Source of the DNA: Deltaproteobacteria bacterium RBG_13_61_14
GTDB lineage: Bacteria > RBG-13-61-14
DNA: 5,548 nucleotides
Assembly: GCA_001797815.1 (NCBI GenBank)
Contig: MGQK01000029.1
Coordinates: forward strand, 303-5,850
Direction: 5' to 3'
Part shown: positions 1 through 4,800 of the stretch, in pieces
How positions within the stretch are numbered: the stretch's first letter is position 1
Layout of the letters: the number at the start of each line of letters is the position of its first letter
Made by a program: the position numbers and the translations under genes
Notes under the pieces: generated by a model
What the model was told of the DNA's origin: nothing
Seen by the model: only the letters and a program-made list of their open reading frames with translations
Databases searched by the model: none

Positions 1-559
1 CGTTGGAGCTGGTCAGCTCGATGCTGCCCGCCATTTCCCGCACGGTCTTGGAGGTGTTTTCCACCAGCTCGGCCTGGTTCTCGGCCCCCCGGGAGATGTC
101 CTCGATGGTGCCGGCCACCTCTTCGGTGGAGGCGTTCATCTCTTCGGCGGTGGCGGAAAGGTTCTGGGCCGACTGGGAGATGTTGATGGCCGTGCCCTGG
201 GTGCGGCTGGCCAGCTCGCGCAGGCTCTCGAGCATGGCGTTGACCGAGGCCATCAGCTCGTCAATTTCGTCCGGGTAGCGGGGGTGGCGGGTGAGGGTCA
301 CGCCCTGGGTGAGGTCGCCTTCGCTGATCCGGCGGGCGGCCCGGTTCAGGGCTTGGAAATCTTTGGTAATGGTGCGGGCGTAACCCCATCCGCCCAGCCC
401 GGCCGCCAGGAAGATAAAGCAGGAGGTGAGAATCGTGGGGACCAGGGGCGAGCCGGAATAGTATTGCCGCAAGATGTCAAAGCCCATGTAGGAGATGACC
501 GAGATTGCGGCGATCACCATGAAGCCGGCAAAAATCTTGATGGCCAAAGATACCTTCAT
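1..559 (-). CDS. Methyl-accepting chemotaxis protein with minimal extracytoplasmic region (3' end beyond window)
   Basis: Membrane chemoreceptor that would signal to a CheA/CheW array; only the first 186 residues are in the window. A short N-terminus leads into membrane segment 1 (about residues 8-25, rich in I, A, V and F). A loop of only about 15 residues follows, then membrane segment 2 (about 42-61). A HAMP linker spans roughly 62-115, with ISEGDLTQGV near 78-87 and DEIDELMASVNAML near 97-110. The start of the helical signalling domain comes next (SAQNLSATAEEMNASTEEVAGTI, about 130-152), which is typical of MCPs. No PAS, Cache or four-helix sensor domain fits between the membrane segments. 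The ATG at 559-557 overlaps the cheR stop as ATGA and has a strong AGGAGGT six bases upstream, so this start is secure. The pairing with cheR suggests coupled translation. The highly conserved hairpin tip and any C-terminal CheR-binding pentapeptide lie outside the window. MCP family assignment is strong; the stimulus is unknown. Confidence 0.93.
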   Translation of the reverse strand, partial: MKVSLAIKIFAGFMVIAAISVISYMGFDILRQYYSGSPLVPTILTSCFIFLAAGLGGWGYARTITKDFQALNRAARRISEGDLTQGVTLTRHPRYPDEIDELMASVNAMLESLRELASRTQGTAINISQSAQNLSATAEEMNASTEEVAGTIEDISRGAENQAELVENTSKTVREMAGSIELTSSN

Positions 560-1479
560 CCGTCCACCTCCTGCCGGGAAGGCGCTTCCGCGATCCCCGG
601 CTTCTGGTAGATCCGCTCCCGCGGTATCACCGGGACCAACGCCCGCCGAAGCCGGCCGATCAGGATCTCGGTCTTGCCCAGCACCAGGTACCCTCCCGGG
701 CGCAAGCTAATGCTGAAACGATCCAGGATTCCCTCCTGCTCCTCGCGGGAAAGGTAAATCAACACGTTGCGGCAGACCACCAGGTCCAGATCCTCCAGCG
801 CCGGGTCGCGCAGCAAGTCCTGGCGCTGGAAGCGGACCAGTGCCGCCACCCGCCGCCGCACCACCCACTCCTCGCCCCGCGGCGAGAAATGTTTTTCCCG
901 CAGACCGGGAGGCAAGTCCTGGAGCCGCGACTCCGGATAACTCCCGGCCCGGGCCCGGGCCAGGGAATCTTCGTCAATGTCCGTGCCCAGGATCGAGACC
1001 GCCATGGTCGCCAGCGGCCCGGGGAAATGCTCGCGCAGGAGGATGGCGAGGCTGTAAGCCTCGTCTCCATCCGCGCAGCCCGCGCTCCACAGCTTAAGCC
1101 GCGGCTGGCCGTGCTGCTGGCGCCATTGGATAATCTCCGGCAGCAGCCGCGTCCGGATCGTCTCAAACGTCTCCGGGTTCCGATAAAAATTGGAGACATT
1201 GATGCTCAGCGCCGCGACCAGCCGGTCCCACTCCTCGGGCTCCCGCTCCAGCAGCTCGAGATAGTCCTCCAGACTCGCGCACTTCCGCGCCCGCAACCGC
1301 ACCGAAAGCCGCCGCCGCGCATACCGGTCCTTGTAGCCCAATAAATCCAGGCCCCGCATGGCGCGTAGTTGCTCGGCCAGCGTCTGGAACGCCGCAACGG
1401 AAATGGTTAGCTCTTTCCCCTTATCCACAGGGGACGGCACAACCAATTTCGACCGGGCTCCGGGGGCGGCGAAAATCAC
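556..1479 (-). CDS. cheR: Chemotaxis receptor glutamate methyltransferase CheR
   Basis: Transfers methyl groups from S-adenosylmethionine to receptor glutamates, a cytoplasmic step in chemotaxis adaptation. The 307-residue product has the usual CheR layout. The helical N-domain spans about residues 26-95 (GLDLLGYKDRYARRRL near 43-58). The family signature SINVSNFYRNPETF follows at 92-105. The SAM-binding Rossmann domain starts at LWSAGCADGDEAYSLAI (130-146; the usual form is WSAGCSTGEEPYS) and continues with GTDIDEDSLARA (165-176). CRNVLIYL (236-243) and LRPGGYLVLGKTE (259-271) complete the domain. The start taken is GTG at 1479; the nearest purine-rich site, GAGGAG at 1497-1492, is 12 bases away, which is long. 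The first 25 residues have no family match, so a start up to about 25 codons further in is possible. It is the first gene after a good promoter and overlaps the MCP gene by four bases. No cheA, cheW or cheB is visible here. Confidence 0.94.
   Translation of the reverse strand: MIFAAPGARSKLVVPSPVDKGKELTISVAAFQTLAEQLRAMRGLDLLGYKDRYARRRLSVRLRARKCASLEDYLELLEREPEEWDRLVAALSINVSNFYRNPETFETIRTRLLPEIIQWRQQHGQPRLKLWSAGCADGDEAYSLAILLREHFPGPLATMAVSILGTDIDEDSLARARAGSYPESRLQDLPPGLREKHFSPRGEEWVVRRRVAALVRFQRQDLLRDPALEDLDLVVCRNVLIYLSREEQEGILDRFSISLRPGGYLVLGKTEILIGRLRRALVPVIPRERIYQKPGIAEAPSRQEVDG
566..572 (-). promoter_or_regulatory. Strong ribosome binding site for the MCP gene, inside the end of cheR
   Basis: On the minus strand AGGAGGT (572 to 566) lies six bases upstream of the ATG at 559. 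It is a full match to the core anti-Shine-Dalgarno sequence, and it fixes the MCP start. Because it sits inside the last codons of cheR, MCP can be initiated independently as well as by ribosomes terminating at the overlapping ATGA. Confidence 0.85.
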
Positions 1480-1518
1480 GGCCTCGACTCGCTCCTCTTC
1501 ATCACAGAAATTCGTCTT

Positions 1519-1547
1519 AAATTAACATGGCTTAGTCAGAGTGTCAA
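1519..1547 (-). promoter_or_regulatory. Sigma-70-like promoter for cheR-MCP
   Basis: Read on the minus strand, TTGACA (1547-1542) is a perfect -35 box. It is followed by a 17-base spacer and TAATTT (1524-1519), which keeps the three most conserved -10 positions (first T, second A, last T). Transcription would begin near 1512, giving a leader of about 33 bases before the GTG of cheR. Box sequence, spacing and position all fit; the start site itself is inferred. Confidence 0.7.
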
Positions 1548-1554
1548 CTAACGT

Positions 1555-1563
1555 GACTGATTT
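1555..1563. repeat. Left flanking direct repeat (probable target-site duplication)
   Basis: GACTGATTT directly abuts the left inverted repeat of the 100-bp element. It matches GACCGATTT on the right side at eight of nine positions, in direct orientation, as expected of a target duplication that has since acquired one substitution. Confidence 0.6.
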
Positions 1564-1663
1564 GGGCCTGCGACATAAAATGGGGGCAACCGGGATAAGC
1601 GTAGGGGCAACCCCCCGTGGTTGCCCGAAGAATCCATAAAACCCCTTTTAATGTCGCAGGCCC
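1564..1663. mobile_element. 100-bp MITE-like palindromic element
   Basis: The element begins with GGGCCTGCGACAT (1564-1576) and ends with its exact reverse complement (1651-1663). Pairing continues into AAAA (1577-1580) against TTTT (1646-1649) with one extra A at 1650. Nine-base direct repeats with one mismatch flank it on both sides. Terminal inverted repeats, a target-duplication-like flank, small size and no coding capacity are the features of a miniature inverted-repeat transposable element. A partner transposase cannot be identified from this window; nine-base duplications occur in more than one IS family. The interior holds a strong hairpin whose GTAGGGGCAACC...GGTTGCCC form resembles dispersed intergenic palindromes of many anaerobe genomes; that resemblance is an impression only. 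The element lies between divergent genes, so a role as a terminator is unlikely. Confidence 0.65.
1605..1626. repeat. Perfect 8-bp stem hairpin inside the MITE-like element
   Basis: GGGCAACC (1605-1612) and GGTTGCCC (1619-1626) form a perfect stem around the six-base loop CCCCGT. A second copy of GGGGCAACC lies at 1583-1591, so the right arm could pair with either copy. No T-run follows on either strand, which argues against an intrinsic terminator. Confidence 0.7.
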
Positions 1664-1672
1664 GACCGATTT
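1664..1672. repeat. Right flanking direct repeat (probable target-site duplication)
   Basis: GACCGATTT begins immediately after the right inverted repeat and matches the left flank GACTGATTT at eight of nine positions in the same orientation. Confidence 0.6.
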
Positions 1673-1683
1673 TCTCTGCGCCG

Positions 1684-1708
1684 ATTGCCAAGAAGAATGT
1701 CTTGCAAT
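1684..1708. promoter_or_regulatory. Dyad just right of the MITE, possible operator
   Basis: CAAGA (1689-1693) pairs with TCTTG (1700-1704) across a six-base loop, and after one bulged C at 1688 ATTG (1684-1687) pairs with CAAT (1705-1708), giving nine base pairs. It could be a regulator site or an RNA hairpin; no known operator consensus is recognised. Confidence 0.3.
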
Positions 1709-1776
1709 TTTCGCCTCTTCGGAACCGTCCCCGGCCCTGGACAAAGCAAGGCCTGTCGCTCTCATCACCACGAGAG

Positions 1777-1804
1777 TTGAGCGAAGGTTCTGGTCAACCA
1801 TAAC
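1777..1804 (+). promoter_or_regulatory. Weak candidate promoter for the oxidoreductase operon
   Basis: TTGAGC (1777-1782), a 16-base spacer and CATAAC (1799-1804) give four of six matches in each box. The -35 half overlaps the right arm of a dyad (TCGCTC/GAGCGA, 1756-1784), which would suit repression. Transcription would start near 1811 and give a leader of about 145 bases. This is only the best candidate seen by eye; another sigma factor could be used. Confidence 0.25.
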
Positions 1805-1954
1805 GGAAGCCAAGAGGTAATAAGCGCGCGGAAGCGGGAGGCAGCAAGGACCGCGTCCGGTCGGAAGCTGACGGAGACGGCTGAATCCATTTGCCGAAGT
1901 TTTCATCTTAAGGAAGCATAGGAAAAGGTCCTGCGCCAAAACCCCGGAGCAGAC

Positions 1955-3760
1955 ATGAAAGAAACCCGGTTGTATCTTCCCTCGGAACGCGAAGACTTCC
2001 ACGCCTTCACCCCGGCCCGCAAGGTGGTGCGGGACATCATTTTCTCCACCGACCGGCGCGACTTCGGCTGGATCAAGGAAAACATCCCCTGCCAAAGGGC
2101 CTGTCCCGCCTCTACCAACATCCCGGGTTACATCCGCTGCATTTTTGAGGAACGCCACGGCCGGTCCTACGAGCTGAACCGCTTCGTCAACATCCTGCCC
2201 GGCGTGCTCGGCCGGATTTGCGCCCGTCCCTGCGAGCCGGCCTGCCGGCACGGCTTCCCCGACAACGGCGACCCGGTGGCCATCTGCCACCTCAAGCGGG
2301 TGGCCGCGGACTTTCGGCCGGAGGGGCATCGCCTCCAGGAACAGCTCTTTGCGCCCTCGGGCAAGAAGGTGGCGGTGATCGGCTCCGGCCCGGCCGGACT
2401 GGGCGCGGCCCACGACCTGGCCACCTTCGGGCACCAGGTCACCATGTATGAAGCGGAAAAAGAGCCGGGGGGCATGCTCCGTTACGGCATTCCCGAGTTC
2501 CGCCTGCCCCGGCCGCTCCTGGCCACGGAGATCGCCAACGTCCTGCGCCTGGGGGTGGACCTGCATCTCGGCGTCCGGGTCGGTCGCGACCTTGAGCTCG
2601 CCGAAATCCTGGACAAGCACGACGCGGTGATCCTCAGCGCCGGCGCCTACCGGCCCAACCGGCTGGGGATGCCGGGCGAGAACCTGCCGGGCGTTTACAC
2701 GGGGCTCGAGTTCATGATGCGGGTCAACGAGGGCGAGCGGCCCGAGATCGGGCAAAAGGTGCTGGTGGTGGGCGCCGGCTTCACCGCCATGGATTGCGCC
2801 CGTTCCTCCATCCGCCTGGGCGCTAAGCGGGTGCTCATCAACCTCCTCACCACCGAAGAGTTCCTCACCGTGGACCAGGAAGAAATCTTCCAGGTGAAAT
2901 ACGAAGGCGGCGAGTTCCGCGGCCTGGTCTCCATCCAAGAGGTCCTGGGCAAGGACAAGGTCCAAGGCGCCCGCTTCCAGCGCAACCGGTTGGGCGGCTG
3001 GACCGAGCGGGGCGAGCGGGAGGGGGTTCCGATCCCGGATTCCGATTTTTTTGACAGCGCCGACAGCGTGATCCTGGCCATCGGCCAGCGGCCGGACCCC
3101 TCGTTCCTCCACCTCGAGCTCGACCAGACCGAGCGGGGCTTTCTCCGCCTGAATCCTCAAACCGGGATGACCAGCCGCAACCGCCTCTTCATCGCCGGCG
3201 ACTTCGGAGCCGGCGCTTCCAACGTGATCTCCTGCATCGGCTCGGGCCGGCGGGCGGCCTGGGCGGTGGACCAATACCTGATGAGGCGGGAGCGCCGCAA
3301 GAACGTGGTCCGGTTCGAGTATATGCCCGAGACCCTGCGCGAGCGCAAGTGGGACTTCATCCCCCGCCAGCCCATGCCCACTCTGGAATTGCCTAACCGG
3401 CTGGCCGGCGCCGGCCAGAGCGAGGTGGAGACCGGCCTGGACCCGGACCCGGCCCGGGAAGAATCCAAGCGCTGTTACCTCTGCTACTTGCGCTTCGAGA
3501 TTGACGCGGCCCGCTGCATCTATTGCCGCTGGTGCATGGATGTCATGCCCAAAAACTGCATCAAGCTGGCGAAAGAAGTCGTGCGCCACCCCGACGGCTC
3601 CATCCAGAGCGTGGTGGAGACCGAGGACTGGAGCCAGGTGGCCGCGGTGGTGATTGACGGCAAGGAGTGCATCCGTTGCGGCAACTGCTTTAGGGTCTGC
3701 CCGGTCAAATGCATCGAGATCGTCAAGGTCGAGATGATGGAGCAGGACGTGGAGGCCTGA
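1955..3760 (+). CDS. GltD-like FAD oxidoreductase with C-terminal two-cluster ferredoxin-like domain
   Basis: A 601-residue cytoplasmic flavoprotein, probably carrying electrons between Fe-S clusters, FAD and the 2-oxoacid oxidoreductase encoded downstream. The N-terminal helical Fe-S region has IPCQRACPASTNIPGYI (44-60) and GRICARPCEPAC (86-97). The FAD Rossmann site is VAVIGSGPAGLGAA (139-152), followed by PGGMLRYGIPEFRLP (171-185), the usual GltD signature. A second dinucleotide fold begins VLVVGAGFTAMDCARSS (269-285), and the FAD-closing motif is LFIAGDFGAGASNVI (411-425). A C-terminal extension adds CYLC (507-510), CIYCRWC (521-527) and CIRCGNCFRVCP (572-583). GltD itself is about 450 residues, so the ferredoxin part is an added domain. 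ATG at 1955 has GGAG five bases upstream. Odd points: Met531 stands where the first cluster motif should have its fourth Cys, and the usual NADPH-binding YRR segment after the second Rossmann fold is absent. It is unlikely to be true glutamate synthase because no large subunit is nearby. Fold assignment is strong; partner and direction are inferred. Confidence 0.88.
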   Translation: MKETRLYLPSEREDFHAFTPARKVVRDIIFSTDRRDFGWIKENIPCQRACPASTNIPGYIRCIFEERHGRSYELNRFVNILPGVLGRICARPCEPACRHGFPDNGDPVAICHLKRVAADFRPEGHRLQEQLFAPSGKKVAVIGSGPAGLGAAHDLATFGHQVTMYEAEKEPGGMLRYGIPEFRLPRPLLATEIANVLRLGVDLHLGVRVGRDLELAEILDKHDAVILSAGAYRPNRLGMPGENLPGVYTGLEFMMRVNEGERPEIGQKVLVVGAGFTAMDCARSSIRLGAKRVLINLLTTEEFLTVDQEEIFQVKYEGGEFRGLVSIQEVLGKDKVQGARFQRNRLGGWTERGEREGVPIPDSDFFDSADSVILAIGQRPDPSFLHLELDQTERGFLRLNPQTGMTSRNRLFIAGDFGAGASNVISCIGSGRRAAWAVDQYLMRRERRKNVVRFEYMPETLRERKWDFIPRQPMPTLELPNRLAGAGQSEVETGLDPDPAREESKRCYLCYLRFEIDAARCIYCRWCMDVMPKNCIKLAKEVVRHPDGSIQSVVETEDWSQVAAVVIDGKECIRCGNCFRVCPVKCIEIVKVEMMEQDVEA

Positions 3761-4800
3761 TGGCGGAGCCCTTGCATTTCGTGATCGTGGGCAACGGTCC
3801 GGCCGGGAACGAGGCCGCGGCCGCGCTCCGCGGCCAGGATCCGAAAGCGCGGATTACCATCATCTCCGCGGCGGCGACCCACTACCTGCGGCCGGAGAAA
3901 CTGGCGGCTTTCCTGGTCCAGCCCCGGCACAGGCTCAAGGACCTCTATATCCATCCTTACCCCTGGTATGAAGAGCAGCGGATCCAGCTCCGGCTCAACC
4001 AGACGGTCAACCGGATCGCCCCGGAGCAGAAATACGTTTACCTCAACCACAAGGAGCGGGTCCGCTACGACCGCTTGCTCCTGGTCACCGGCGCCCGGCC
4101 CCGGGTCCCGGAGCGGCTGGCCTCCCTGAGCTCGCTCCTGACCCGCTTCGCCACCGGCGCCGACGCGCTCTTGCTCAAGCGCGGGATCGCCCAGGTGAAG
4201 CACATGACCATGCTCGGCGGCGACTGCATCGCGCTCGAGCTGGCCCAGGCCCTGCTGCCCCGGGGCGTGAGGCTGACCTTCATCCTGGATGAATATCGCT
4301 TCTGGCCCCTGGAGTTCGATGAGGGCGTGAAGAAGCGGCTGGCCGATTCCCTGGAAAAGAAGGGGATCGAGGTGGTCCGGGACGACCTGGCGGTTTCGGT
4401 GGAGCAGGCGGGCGACGAGCTTTTGGTCAAGACCCGCGGCGGCAAGGAGGTCAAGACCGACCGCGCCTGCTTGAGCTCGGGCATGGTTCCGGCCGTGGAA
4501 TTCCTGGCCTCCGCCGGGATTGACACCCAACTGGGGGTGTTGGTGGACGACCACTTGCAGACCAGTCGGCCCGACATCTGGGCCGCGGGCGAGTGCGCCC
4601 AGGTCTATTATTCCGAACTGAAAGATTACCGCTGCTCCACCGGCTCGGTCAATGCCGAGCAGCAAGGCCGGCTGGTCGCCCGGAACATGCTCGGGGCCAA
4701 AGAGATGGTGAAACTTCCGGAACCCGGCCGGGTGACCATTGCCGGCGAGCACTTCACCACCTATGGCTGGAAGGGATTCTCCTTGGATGAGAAAGATTGA
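3760..4800 (+). CDS. FAD-dependent pyridine-nucleotide-type oxidoreductase (NirB/PadH-like fold)
   Basis: A 346-residue soluble flavoprotein, probably the second flavin subunit or electron-entry/exit module of the 2-oxoacid oxidoreductase. The FAD site is FVIVGNGPAGNEAAAAL (7-23). HYLRPEKLAAFL (41-52) matches the YSRP-type segment of rubredoxin-reductase relatives, and YDRLLLVTGARP (103-114) is the ATG-type motif. The second Rossmann fold is MTMLGGDCIALELAQALL (149-166). DIWAAGECAQV (272-282) closes the FAD site with AGEC, as in NirB, instead of AGD. It has no CxxC or CxxxxC redox pair, so it is not a disulfide reductase. It is shorter than many relatives (about 400 residues). The second Rossmann glycines are altered (GGDCIA rather than GGGxxG), so tight NAD(P)H binding is uncertain. 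The start is the ATG at 3760, sharing its A with the preceding TGA and with GGAGG four bases upstream; a longer frame back to 3709 is an overlap artefact. Confidence 0.85.
   Translation: MAEPLHFVIVGNGPAGNEAAAALRGQDPKARITIISAAATHYLRPEKLAAFLVQPRHRLKDLYIHPYPWYEEQRIQLRLNQTVNRIAPEQKYVYLNHKERVRYDRLLLVTGARPRVPERLASLSSLLTRFATGADALLLKRGIAQVKHMTMLGGDCIALELAQALLPRGVRLTFILDEYRFWPLEFDEGVKKRLADSLEKKGIEVVRDDLAVSVEQAGDELLVKTRGGKEVKTDRACLSSGMVPAVEFLASAGIDTQLGVLVDDHLQTSRPDIWAAGECAQVYYSELKDYRCSTGSVNAEQQGRLVARNMLGAKEMVKLPEPGRVTIAGEHFTTYGWKGFSLDEKD

Larger units (their letters stand above)
1673..1954 (+). other. Non-coding upstream and leader region of the oxidoreductase operon
   Basis: No convincing gene is seen in these 280 bases; short open frames here lack ribosome sites and recognisable protein motifs. 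The stretch contains several dyads: 1684-1708 (ATTG and CAAGA paired with TCTTG and CAAT, one bulged C), TCGCTC 1756-1761 with GAGCGA 1779-1784, and a two-part stem at 1842-1870. In the last, CAGC/GCTG encloses GACCG/CGGTC with a four-base loop. I compared it by eye with common riboswitch cores (cobalamin, c-di-GMP, tetrahydrofolate, ydaO) and none fits well. It ends in the GGAG Shine-Dalgarno site (1946-1949) of the next gene. Confidence 0.5.

Noticed and set aside
1605-1626. Intrinsic terminator
   Set aside because: The hairpin is strong but has no T-run on either strand, and it sits between divergent genes where no transcript needs to end.
1617-1820. 67-residue plus-strand open frame in the intergenic region
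   Set aside because: It begins inside the hairpin of the MITE-like element, lacks a ribosome site, and shows no recognisable domain; an overlapping 60-codon frame is equally unsupported.
1865-1905. Possible tetrahydrofolate-like riboswitch end (GCTGAATCCATTTGCCG resembles GGTGAATCATTGCATCCG)
   Set aside because: The matching 5' half of that riboswitch is not present and the stems do not line up.
1544-3589. Very long minus-strand open frame opposite the GltD-like gene
   Set aside because: It is antisense to a clearly recognisable flavoprotein, has no family motif, and runs through the intergenic MITE; it is open because of G+C-rich codon bias.
3709-3759. N-terminal extension of the second flavoprotein
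   Set aside because: The extra 17 residues lie wholly within the end of the preceding gene; the ATG at 3760 has GGAGG upstream and places the FAD motif at the usual distance from the start.
1955-3760. Glutamate synthase small subunit
   Set aside because: The flavin fold matches, but there is no large subunit nearby, the NADPH YRR segment is missing, and there is an added ferredoxin-like tail and a 2-oxoacid oxidoreductase neighbour.
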